64,000 nt of DNA. Source: JAFGRU01 sp016934985. GTDB taxonomy: Bacteria > Desulfobacterota > Desulfuromonadia > Desulfuromonadales > JAAYDE01. The stretch covers positions 124,001 to 188,000 of the forward strand of contig CAXXJQ010000003.1 of the NCBI GenBank assembly GCA_963665045.2, read 5' to 3'. A program made the translations under genes and the position numbers. Below are positions 18,291 through 30,204 of this stretch, one piece after another. The notes under the pieces were generated by a model that made no database searches, was not told where the DNA came from, and saw nothing but the letters and a program-made list of their open reading frames with translations. The first letter of the stretch is position 1. Each line of letters begins with the position of its first letter.

Positions 18291-18557
18291 TTGAAGAGTG
18301 TCGTCCATGTAAACATTCTGGGTCAGCAATACGCCATTCGCAGTACCGTCGAGCCGGAAGCCGTTGAGAAAGCGGCAGCGTTTGTCAATGGTAAAATCAG
18401 CGAAGTGTCTTCCGGCAGCAGGACGGTGGATTCCCATCAGGCGATCGTGCTGGCTTTTCTGAATGTCGCTGGAGAATATCTCCAGGAGCAGGAAGCGAAT
18501 CGAAAGTGTGGAGAAAAACTCAAGAAGTTGTTGGAGCGTCTTGAGCAAGTCGCCTAG
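18291..18557 (+). CDS. zapA: Cell division protein ZapA
   Basis: An 88-residue ZapA that bundles FtsZ filaments at the septum. It has the short beta-strand opening VVHVNILGQQYAIRS, the DSHQAIVLAFLNVAGEYL helix and a C-terminal coiled coil. It starts with TTG 18291, supported by AGGAGA six bases upstream. It lies eight bases after the ZapB-like gene and directly before 6S RNA, the same zapA - ssrS - cyclo-ligase order found in E. coli. Confidence 0.92.
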   Translation: MKSVVHVNILGQQYAIRSTVEPEAVEKAAAFVNGKISEVSSGSRTVDSHQAIVLAFLNVAGEYLQEQEANRKCGEKLKKLLERLEQVA

Positions 18558-18572
18558 CCCGCGGGGCGGGAC

Positions 18573-18741
18573 GGCATGATTGAATGGGGAAACGCTTCTA
18601 AACCCGTTCTGTAAGATGGCTGCTATGATGTTCGGGTGCCGGTTGCCACGGTCCTGCGAGAAGCCGACCTTTTAATCTGGAAAGTTTGAAGTGGCGGATT
18701 CCGATCCGGCCTTTGCCGACGGTGCGCATGAATCAAATGCC
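18573..18741 (+). ncRNA. ssrS: 6S RNA
   Basis: About 169 nt of structured RNA that binds the sigma-70 holoenzyme and dampens transcription in stationary phase. The central segment GGTCC-TGCGAGAAGCC followed by TTTTAATCTGG (18650-18680) closely resembles the apical part of E. coli 6S (GGTCCGTCCGAGAAGCC, TTAAAACTG). Closing arms GGCATGATT (18573) and AATCAAATGCC (18731-18741) pair. The position between zapA and the formyl-THF cyclo-ligase gene is the classic one. Ends are approximate. Confidence 0.78.
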
Positions 18742-18867
18742 TGCCGGAGGCAAAAGAATAAAATCTCTGACAAGGGATTTAGTTAAGTAATAGATTGGAA
18801 ATGGAAACGTATCAGCCGCTGAGATTCTCGGTTTGGCTGGTTCTGCGGTTTAAAAATTAAGATATAT

Positions 18868-19010
18868 GTGTCGGGAGTTGCGCCGGTTCGCAATTGAACT
18901 TTCCAGGCCAGCTTGCCAACCGTTTTTCCGGGGGACAGCATTCGTTCTGAAAAGATCATATGGACGGCTTCATTTCAGGCTTCCTAGGCCCGAGCGTTGC
19001 TTCCCGACAC
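18868..19010 (+). other. Possible second structured RNA or leader
   Basis: A perfect 9-bp closing stem (GTGTCGGGA 18868-18876 with TCCCGACAC 19002-19010) encloses about 125 nt with a smaller GTTC/GAAC hairpin. It ends about 80 bases before the cyclo-ligase start. No known RNA family is recognised. Confidence 0.35.
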
Positions 19011-19092
19011 GGGAATAGTTCCATTCCTTACTTTCTCTTACCTGAATTTCTTCAGTAGATTTGGCCGTTCGGCCGGTTCCGTCTCTGATTTC

Positions 19093-19662
19093 ATGCCCAA
19101 AAATAGCCTTCGTCGGAAATTACTGAGCAGACGTCATGCCCTGCCCCTCGAACAGCAGTTGGCCAAAAGCAGGGCTATTCAGACCCGCTTTGTGGCTACC
19201 GAGCTGTTTCGGGAGGCCCGCAGCCTGGGGCTTTACAGCCCGGTCAACAGCGAGGTTTTGACCGACGAGATTTTTTCCGCAGCCTTGAGCGCAGGGAAAA
19301 AGGTGGTTTTCCCACGGGTTCGTGAGCATCATTTGGATTTTATCGAAGTGCGTGGACAGGAGGATTTCCGAAAAGGCGCTTTCGGAATCCAAGAGCCTGT
19401 GGGAGAGCAGGTTACACCCCTCAACGAGCTGGACGTGCTGGTCGTTCCGGGGGTTGTTTTCGATGCCCAGGGAGGGCGTCTGGGTTATGGCAAAGGCTTT
19501 TTTGATAGGGGCCTGGATGAAAAGAAGCTTAAACCGTTCCTGGTGGGGCTTTGTTACGAAATTCAACTTGTCACTTTTCTTCCCAAAGAAAATCACGATG
19601 TCCTCATGGATGCTTTGGTGACCGAGCGACGCATGCTTTGGATGAAAAAGCGTACCTTTTAG
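19093..19662 (+). CDS. ygfA: 5-formyltetrahydrofolate cyclo-ligase
   Basis: A 189-residue enzyme converting 5-formyl-THF to 5,10-methenyl-THF with ATP. It shows the basic N-terminus (KNSLRRKLLSRRHAL), PRV in the substrate pocket region, and the signature GGRLGYGKGFFDR near residue 132. ATG 19093 fits the family start; the frame runs 32 codons further upstream without resemblance. Its place after zapA and 6S RNA is conserved widely. Confidence 0.92.
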   Translation: MPKNSLRRKLLSRRHALPLEQQLAKSRAIQTRFVATELFREARSLGLYSPVNSEVLTDEIFSAALSAGKKVVFPRVREHHLDFIEVRGQEDFRKGAFGIQEPVGEQVTPLNELDVLVVPGVVFDAQGGRLGYGKGFFDRGLDEKKLKPFLVGLCYEIQLVTFLPKENHDVLMDALVTERRMLWMKKRTF

Positions 19663-19675
19663 AGAGGAGTAAGCT

Positions 19676-21238
19676 TTGAAAGTAGAACTGGAACTTATTT
19701 TTGCCGCATTGGCCCTGCTCATAGGTGGTGTCATAGGCTATTTCCTTCACAACAAACTTATGCAGTCGCGCATGGCTGACGCCAAAGCGGCTGCCGATAA
19801 AATTATTGAAACAGCAAAAAAAGAAGCGGATACCCTCCGTAAAGAAGCCCAGATCCAGGCCAAGGATACGGTTTTACAAGCGAAGATCGAGTGGGAAAAC
19901 GAGATCCGCGAGGAGCGCCGGGAACTGCAGGCTTCTGAAAAGCGCCTTCTTCAGAAGGAGGAGAACCTTGAGCGCAAACTGGGGCATCTGGACACTAAGG
20001 AAGAGGAGCTTGCCAGAAAAGAGCAAAGCCTCAACGACAGGTTGACCCAGCACGCCAAAAAAGAGAAAGAGATCGATAGCCTTCTGCTGAAACAGCGGGA
20101 ACAACTGGAAAGTCTTTCCGGGATCAGTTCGGAAGAGGCTAAAAGTCGTCTTATGGAAGAGATGGAAAGTGCTGCGCGTCACGATTGCGCTAAACACATC
20201 AAACAAATCGAAGATGAAGCCAAAGAAACGGCCGACAAGAAAGCCAAGAAAATCATGGCCCTGGCCATCCAGAGGTATGCGGGTGACTATGTCGCGGAGA
20301 GAACCGTGAGCGTGGTACCGCTTCCATCCGATGAGATGAAAGGGCGCATTATCGGACGGGAAGGAAGGAATATCCGTGCAATCGAAGCGGCTACCGGCAT
20401 TGATCTGATTATTGACGATACGCCTGAGGCGGTGATCCTTTCGGGTTTCAACCCGGTCCGTCGGGAGGTGGCAAGGCTCGCTCTCGAACGTTTGATCAAC
20501 GACGGCAGGATTCATCCCGCCCGCATTGAAGAGATGGTCAACAAGTCGGCTGAAGAGGTGGAAAACACCATTCGCGAAGCCGGGGAACGGGCCGTATTCG
20601 ATGTTGGGGTTCACGGTACCCACCCGGAAATTGTCAAGCTTATCGGCCGGCTGAAATATCGGACATCCTATGGTCAGAACATGCTTCAGCACTCTCTTGA
20701 GGTGGCTTTTCTCTGCGGAGTTATGGCTGCTGAATTGGGCATAAATACCAAACAGGCCAAGTGGGCGGGCCTGGTCCACGATATTGGCAAGGCTGTGGAC
20801 CATGAGGTGGAAGGCTCCCATGCCGTCATCGGCGGCGATCTGCTGAAAAAGTACGGGGAAGATCCTCAGATTATTCACGCCGTGGCTGCTCATCATGAGG
20901 ACGAGCCGCCCCAGACGGTTCTGGCGGTGCTGGTACAGGCTGCGGACGCTCTTTCGGGAGCGCGCCCCGGAGCCCGGCGGGAAATGCTGGAAACCTATGT
21001 GAAACGCCTCGAGGATCTGGAACGTATTGGCACCTCTTTCCGGGAAGTCACCAGTTGTTACGCCATTCAGGCAGGGCGGGAAATTCGTGTAATGGTTGCC
21101 AGTGAAGATGTTTCAGATGCCCAGGCCTCTGTGGTGGCCCGGGAAATGGCCCGTAAGATAGAGAAGGAAATGACTTATCCGGGACAGATCAAGGTTAACG
21201 TCATCCGTGAAACGCGCTCTGTAGAATACGCTCGCTGA
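19676..21238 (+). CDS. rny: Ribonuclease Y
   Basis: A 520-residue membrane-anchored endoribonuclease that starts mRNA decay. It has an N-terminal helix (about 7-25, LIFAALALLIGGVIGYFL), a long charged coiled coil (about 30-170), a KH domain (PLPSDEMKGRIIGREGRNIRAIE-like, near 210-260) and an HD domain with LVHDIGKAVDHE carrying the catalytic His-Asp. It starts with TTG 19676 behind GAGAGGAG. It is followed 12 bases later by the ymdB-type gene, the same pairing as in Bacillus. Confidence 0.95.
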   Translation: MKVELELIFAALALLIGGVIGYFLHNKLMQSRMADAKAAADKIIETAKKEADTLRKEAQIQAKDTVLQAKIEWENEIREERRELQASEKRLLQKEENLERKLGHLDTKEEELARKEQSLNDRLTQHAKKEKEIDSLLLKQREQLESLSGISSEEAKSRLMEEMESAARHDCAKHIKQIEDEAKETADKKAKKIMALAIQRYAGDYVAERTVSVVPLPSDEMKGRIIGREGRNIRAIEAATGIDLIIDDTPEAVILSGFNPVRREVARLALERLINDGRIHPARIEEMVNKSAEEVENTIREAGERAVFDVGVHGTHPEIVKLIGRLKYRTSYGQNMLQHSLEVAFLCGVMAAELGINTKQAKWAGLVHDIGKAVDHEVEGSHAVIGGDLLKKYGEDPQIIHAVAAHHEDEPPQTVLAVLVQAADALSGARPGARREMLETYVKRLEDLERIGTSFREVTSCYAIQAGREIRVMVASEDVSDAQASVVAREMARKIEKEMTYPGQIKVNVIRETRSVEYAR

Positions 21239-21250
21239 GAAAGATTATAT

Positions 21251-22039
21251 ATGAATGTACTTTTGGTCGGCGATATCATCGGCCGTCCGGGGCGGACTGC
21301 ATTGCGCCGGGGACTGGCCAGGCTGAAAAGGCGTGTCGATCTTGATTTTGTTGTTGTCAACGGTGAAAATGCTGCTGCAGGTCTGGGCCTGACCGTCGAG
21401 ATAGCCCGAGAGATTCTCGGTCTCGGTGTCGATGTTATTACAACCGGCAACCATATCTGGAGCAAAAAGGAAATCACTGGTTTCCTGGATGAAGAGCCCC
21501 GCTTGCTGCGGCCTGCCAATTATCCGGCGGGGGCTGCTGGCAGGGGGTCGGGTATCTATATATCTACCAATGGTTTTAAGCTCGGGGTTGTCAATCTGGA
21601 AGGCAGGACTTTCATGCACAACCTCGACTGTCCCTTTGCCAAGGCAGACAAGCTGGTTGAAGATTTAAAGAGAAAAACGCCGGTGGTTCTTGTAGATTTC
21701 CATGCTGAGACGACCAGCGAAAAAATGGCATTGGGTTATTATCTGGCGGGCCGGGTTTCTCTTGTGGCCGGGACCCATACCCATGTGCAGACGGCGGACG
21801 AGCGAATTCTTGCCGGCGGTACCGGGTACATTACCGACCTTGGCATGACCGGCGGCTTCGATAGTGTCATCGGCTTTCGTCCCGAGGAGGCCATTGAGCG
21901 CTTTCTGACTCAGCGGCCTTTGCGTCTGGAGGTGGCGAAGGGCAGCCTGGTTCTCAATGGGGTAATTGCAGAGATAGACGCCGATAGCGGCGAGACGCGT
22001 CATATTGAGCGGGTGTTTGAAAAAATCGAAGCTGAATAA
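21251..22039 (+). CDS. ymdB: YmdB-family metallophosphoesterase
   Basis: A 262-residue dinuclear-metal phosphodiesterase of the TIGR00282 type (2',3'-cyclic nucleotide phosphodiesterase activity is reported for B. subtilis YmdB). Metal-site motifs are LVGDIIGRPG (5-14), VNGENAA (near 38), TTGNHIW (near 64), DFHAE (near 154) and GTHTHVQT (near 177). It sits in an operon with rny, consistent with a shared role in RNA turnover. The substrate here is inferred. Confidence 0.92.
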   Translation: MNVLLVGDIIGRPGRTALRRGLARLKRRVDLDFVVVNGENAAAGLGLTVEIAREILGLGVDVITTGNHIWSKKEITGFLDEEPRLLRPANYPAGAAGRGSGIYISTNGFKLGVVNLEGRTFMHNLDCPFAKADKLVEDLKRKTPVVLVDFHAETTSEKMALGYYLAGRVSLVAGTHTHVQTADERILAGGTGYITDLGMTGGFDSVIGFRPEEAIERFLTQRPLRLEVAKGSLVLNGVIAEIDADSGETRHIERVFEKIEAE

Positions 22040-22082
22040 TTAAAAATTAAGTTGATTGATGACTGAATGACAGTGAGGAAAG

Positions 22083-23303
22083 ATGAAATCCGTTGATGAG
22101 CAGATGGCGGTCATACACCGGGGCGCTGTGGAAATTCTGGTGGAAGAGGAGCTGGAGGAAAAACTAAAGAAATCTCTGGAAACCGGCAAGCCGTTGAGAA
22201 TCAAAACCGGTTTTGACCCGACCGCGCCCGACCTCCATCTGGGGCATACGGTGCTGATCCAGAAGATGAAGCAGTTTCAGGATCTGGGCCATGAGGTGTG
22301 TTTTCTCATCGGTGACTTTACCGCTATGATCGGCGACCCGACGGGGAAAAACGAGACCCGCAAGCCGTTGACCCGGGAGCAGATTCTGAACAATGCCAAA
22401 ACCTATGAAAAGCAGATTTTCAAGATTCTAGACCCCGCTCGCACCAGGGTAGTATTCAACAGCGAGTGGATGGGCAAAATGAGCGCTTCCGATTTGATCG
22501 GGTTGGCGGCTCAGCATACCGTGGCCCGCATGCTGGAACGCGAGGACTTCCATAAGCGTTTCACCAGCCAGCAGCCCATCTCCATCCATGAATTTCTTTA
22601 TCCCCTGGTGCAGGGATACGACTCCGTGGCTCTTGAAGCGGATGTGGAACTGGGCGGCACCGACCAGAAATTCAACCTGCTGGTCGGCCGCGAGCTGCAG
22701 AAGCACTATGGCCAGAGGCCCCAGAGTGTTCTTATGATGCCGCTTCTGGAAGGTCTCGACGGAGTCAACAAGATGAGCAAGTCTCTAAATAACTATATCG
22801 GCATCACCGAGCCTGCTAAGGAAATATACGGTAAGGCCATGAGCATATCCGACGAGTTGATGATTCGTTATTATGAATTATTGTCCGATATTGATCTGGC
22901 GGAGTTGGAGAAGGTCAAGACGGGAGTCGAGGGGGGGGCTGGTGGACACCACCCCATGGAGAGTAAAAAGCGCTTGGCTCGTGAACTGGTCGCCCGCTAT
23001 CACGATGCTGGAGAGGCGGAAAAAGCGGAGGCGGAGTTCGTTGTGCAATTTAAGCGCAAGGAAGTCCCCGATGATATTCCCGAGGTTCGCATTTCGAGTT
23101 TGTCTCCCATATGGATCTGTCGTCTTCTGACCGATGCCGGACTGGTCAAGTCCAATGGTGAGGGCCGCCGTATGGTGAAACAGGGAGGCGTCAAGCTCGC
23201 TGGGACAAAAATCGAGGATGATAATCTTGAAGTCCAGCCGGAAGGTGATATCATTCTTCAAGTCGGGAAGCGCAAATTTGCAAAAATAATTTTTGCTCCT
23301 TGA
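22083..23303 (+). CDS. tyrS: Tyrosyl-tRNA synthetase
   Basis: A 406-residue class I synthetase, close to the usual length of the TyrS subgroup found in many Proteobacteria. The HIGH-type motif is LHLGHTV (51-57) and the KMSKS motif is intact (230-234). Between them lie the tyrosine-binding segments (GFDPTAPD, EFLYPLVQGYD). The C-terminus is an S4 RNA-binding domain (EGRRMVKQGGVKLAG). GTGAGGAAAG gives the ribosome site. It is the last gene before the rRNA operon. Confidence 0.96.
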   Translation: MKSVDEQMAVIHRGAVEILVEEELEEKLKKSLETGKPLRIKTGFDPTAPDLHLGHTVLIQKMKQFQDLGHEVCFLIGDFTAMIGDPTGKNETRKPLTREQILNNAKTYEKQIFKILDPARTRVVFNSEWMGKMSASDLIGLAAQHTVARMLEREDFHKRFTSQQPISIHEFLYPLVQGYDSVALEADVELGGTDQKFNLLVGRELQKHYGQRPQSVLMMPLLEGLDGVNKMSKSLNNYIGITEPAKEIYGKAMSISDELMIRYYELLSDIDLAELEKVKTGVEGGAGGHHPMESKKRLARELVARYHDAGEAEKAEAEFVVQFKRKEVPDDIPEVRISSLSPIWICRLLTDAGLVKSNGEGRRMVKQGGVKLAGTKIEDDNLEVQPEGDIILQVGKRKFAKIIFAP

Positions 23304-23399
23304 AAGTGGAAAATTGTTATTAAATGAGATGTTAGGAACCTGTTTTTCAACGTTCCCCGCTGACCGAAAAAAAAACAGGAAAAAAGTTTAAAATTGACC

Positions 23400-23428
23400 T
23401 TGACAACTTTCGCGATATTAAGTAAAAC
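23400..23428 (+). promoter_or_regulatory. rRNA promoter P1 with upstream A-tracts
   Basis: TTGACA, 17-base spacer, TAAAAC. It is preceded by A-rich runs (23366-23393) that look like an UP element for the RNA polymerase alpha subunit. Confidence 0.7.
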
Positions 23429-23464
23429 ATGCCTCGCTTTGACGCACGGACGAGAAAAAAAAGA

Positions 23465-23493
23465 TTGACAAAGTTTTTTCTCTGGAATATAGT
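23465..23493 (+). promoter_or_regulatory. rRNA promoter P2
   Basis: TTGACA, exactly 17 bases, TATAGT: a near-consensus sigma-70 promoter about 110 bases before the mature 16S end. Tandem promoters are usual for rrn operons. Confidence 0.85.
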
Positions 23494-23514
23494 TAGCAAC
23501 TGTTCTCGAAAAAT

Positions 23515-23541
23515 TTGATCTTTGAAAACTAAATAGCAAGC
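23515..23541 (+). other. 16S precursor processing stem, 5' arm
   Basis: These 27 bases are complementary, with two mismatches, to 25214-25240 downstream of 16S. The resulting long stem is the expected RNase III cleavage site. The arm includes GATCTTTGAAAAC, a boxA-like antitermination sequence. Confidence 0.75.
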
Positions 23542-23603
23542 AGCAGAACGTTTGTGGGATCCAAGTCGATTTTTTTGATTAAAGATTAAAGTCTTCAGAA
23601 TAC

Positions 23604-25168
<1,565 letters not shown>

Positions 25169-25277
25169 CCTGTATGTCGCAAGACAGAGGCTTAACTTGA
25201 ATTCCGCAAACGAGCTTGCTATTTAGTTTTGAGAGATCAAGATACAAGGATCTTTTAATATTTATGATTGGATGTTG

Positions 25278-25354
25278 GGGCTAGTAGCTCAGCTGGCTAG
25301 AGCACACGACTGATAATCGTGAGGTCGGAGGTTCAAGTCCTCCCTGGCCCACCA
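25278..25354 (+). tRNA. tRNA-Ile (GAT)
   Basis: A 77-nt cloverleaf with acceptor GGGCTAG/CTGGCCC, anticodon loop CTGATAA (anticodon GAT), T-loop GTTCAAG and an encoded CCA. It lies in the 16S-23S spacer as in most rrn operons. Confidence 0.97.
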
Positions 25355-25362
25355 TGTTTATC

Positions 25363-25438
25363 GGGGGTGTAGCTCAGTTGGGAGAGCGCCTGCCTTGCAC
25401 GCAGGAGGTCATCGGTTCGAGCCCGTTCACCTCCACCA
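25363..25438 (+). tRNA. tRNA-Ala (TGC)
   Basis: A 76-nt cloverleaf with acceptor GGGGGTG/CACCTCC, anticodon loop CTTGCAC (anticodon TGC), T-loop GTTCGAG and an encoded CCA. Eight bases separate it from tRNA-Ile. Confidence 0.97.
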
Positions 25439-25525
25439 ATTAAACATTTTCCAGTTCTTTGACAATTGCATAGATTGATAGATAGCTAAGTAAAGTAAAT
25501 TCACAACGCTGAAGATCTTTTTTAT

Positions 25526-28473
<2,948 letters not shown>

Positions 28474-28574
28474 AAAAAGATTTACTGGGGGGCCGGGTTT
28501 AGGCCCGGCCCTCAATTTAAAAGCTATCTTCAGTCTTAGCCGTTGTTAAGAAAAATTATACCGAAAATTGATTT

Positions 28575-28690
28575 TTCGGTGGCAATAGCGCAAGGGTCAC
28601 ACCTGTATCCATTTCGAACACAGAAGTTAAGCCTTGCTGCGCCGATGATACTGCATGGGAAACTATGTGGGAAAGTAGGTCGTCGCCGGA
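28575..28690 (+). rRNA. rrf: 5S ribosomal RNA
   Basis: About 116 nt, with terminal helix TTCGGTGGC/GTCGCCGGA and the conserved ATTTCGAACACAGAAGTTAAGC loop region (seen in two overlapping parts). It completes the operon and is followed by a terminator. Confidence 0.93.
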
Positions 28691-28698
28691 ATTAAAAA

Positions 28699-28727
28699 AA
28701 ACCCGCCAATAGGCGGGTTTTTTTTGT
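28699..28727. terminator. rrn terminator, bidirectional
   Basis: Stem AAACCCGCC/GGCGGGTTT with a four-base loop, T-run on the plus strand and A-run on the other side. It ends the rRNA operon and probably also the convergent ntrYX transcript. Confidence 0.9.
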
Positions 28728-28777
28728 GCCTGTTTGAAAATGAATGATTAGTGATCCTGGGAAATAACGTTTCTTTG

Positions 28778-30151
28778 TCAGGAGGGTTTTTTCAGATCAA
28801 TGTTGTAGCTTTTGATCTTTCTGTGAAGATTGGAGCGTTCCATTTCAATGGCCTCAGCGGTTTTGGAGATATTCCAGTTGTTCTGCTGGAGTTTTCTGAT
28901 CAGGAACTCCTTTTCAAAGCTTTCTTTTGCATCTTTGTAGGTCGGAATTCCTTCCATTTCTGAAAATATCGATTTTTCTGTATCCTCCTCCACTCTGAAA
29001 ATATATTCGCCCAGATGATCGTTGGTAATAGTATCATTTGGAGTCATAATGACCAGGCGTTCGATGGTATTTTTCAACTCTCTGACGTTTCCCGGCCATG
29101 TGTACTGGATCAGTGTATCCATGGCGTTTTCACTGATTAGTTTTCTTTTTTTGCCCTCTTTTTCTGAAAAATATTCGAGGAAATGGTTGGTCAAAATGGG
29201 GATGTCGCCCTTTCTTTCCCGCAACGGGGGAACAACCAGGGGCAGAACATTGAGGCGGAAAAAGAGGTCCTTGCGGAAATTCCCCAATTTGATTTCTTCC
29301 TGGAGGTTTTTATTGGTAGCGGCAATAACTCTGACGTCGACCTGGATGGTTTTGTTGCCGCCCACCCTTTCAAAACGGTGCTCCTCCAGGATTCTCAGGA
29401 CCTTGGCCTGGGTTTTGGGCGACATATCCCCGATTTCGTCAAGAAACAGGGTGCCCTCGTGGGCTTGGTCAAATTTACCCTTGCGCGGATTGGTAGCCCC
29501 CGTAAAGGCACCTTTTTCATGGCCGAACAGGGTTGATTCAATGAGTTCTTCGGGAATGGCTGCACAGTTGACCTCCACAAAGGGTTTGCCTTTGCGCTGA
29601 GAATTGTCGTGAATGGCCCTTGCAACCAATTCTTTGCCGGTGCCATTTTCTCCTGTGATGAGGACCCATCCCGAGGTTGGGGCCGCTAGTTCGATGCGTT
29701 TCTTCAGCTCCTGGATAGGGAGGCTTTCCCCGACAATTTCATAATCCTTGTTGATCTGGGCTTTCAGCTCACGATTTTCCTCGACGAGACTGCCGATCTT
29801 AAGGGCATTGTCGATTGAGAGGAGCAATTTCTCAATGGAGAGCGGTTTCTCGATAAAATCGCTGGCCCCCAGCTTTGTGGCCTGGACCGCGGTCTGAATG
29901 GTGCCATGGCCGCTCATCATGAGAACCATCTGTTCGGGGTTCTGGTTGCGGATTTCTTTCAGGGTTTCCAGGCCGTCGATACCCGGCATCCAGATGTCAA
30001 GGAGGATGAGGTCCGGGGTTTCCTCCTTGAGAAGGGTCAGGCAATCTTCGCCCGTTTCAGCGGTAAGGGTTTTGAAACCTTCGTCCTGAAGAACACCTTC
30101 CAGGGTCTTACGGATACTTTTTTCATCGTCCACAATGAGAATAGTGCGCAT
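28778..30151 (-). CDS. ntrX: Sigma-54-dependent response regulator, NtrX type
   Basis: A 457-residue two-component regulator. It has a receiver domain (1-120; phospho-acceptor Asp52 in LILLDIWMPG), an AAA+ domain with Walker A GENGTGKE (167-174), the sigma-54-contacting GAFTGA loop (214-219) and Walker B FLDEIGD (236-242), and a Fis-type helix-turn-helix at the end (WNISKTAEAIEMERSNLHRKI). Its partner kinase lies directly upstream (53 bp gap). The pair is named by domain layout and by the NtrY-like kinase; in this lineage its targets are not established. Confidence 0.9.
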   Translation of the reverse strand: MRTILIVDDEKSIRKTLEGVLQDEGFKTLTAETGEDCLTLLKEETPDLILLDIWMPGIDGLETLKEIRNQNPEQMVLMMSGHGTIQTAVQATKLGASDFIEKPLSIEKLLLSIDNALKIGSLVEENRELKAQINKDYEIVGESLPIQELKKRIELAAPTSGWVLITGENGTGKELVARAIHDNSQRKGKPFVEVNCAAIPEELIESTLFGHEKGAFTGATNPRKGKFDQAHEGTLFLDEIGDMSPKTQAKVLRILEEHRFERVGGNKTIQVDVRVIAATNKNLQEEIKLGNFRKDLFFRLNVLPLVVPPLRERKGDIPILTNHFLEYFSEKEGKKRKLISENAMDTLIQYTWPGNVRELKNTIERLVIMTPNDTITNDHLGEYIFRVEEDTEKSIFSEMEGIPTYKDAKESFEKEFLIRKLQQNNWNISKTAEAIEMERSNLHRKIKSYNIDLKKPS

Positions 30152-30204
30152 GTGTCCTCTTTTTATGGTGATATCTGATTATCCAGGCAAAGTTTTAAGC
30201 CGGG

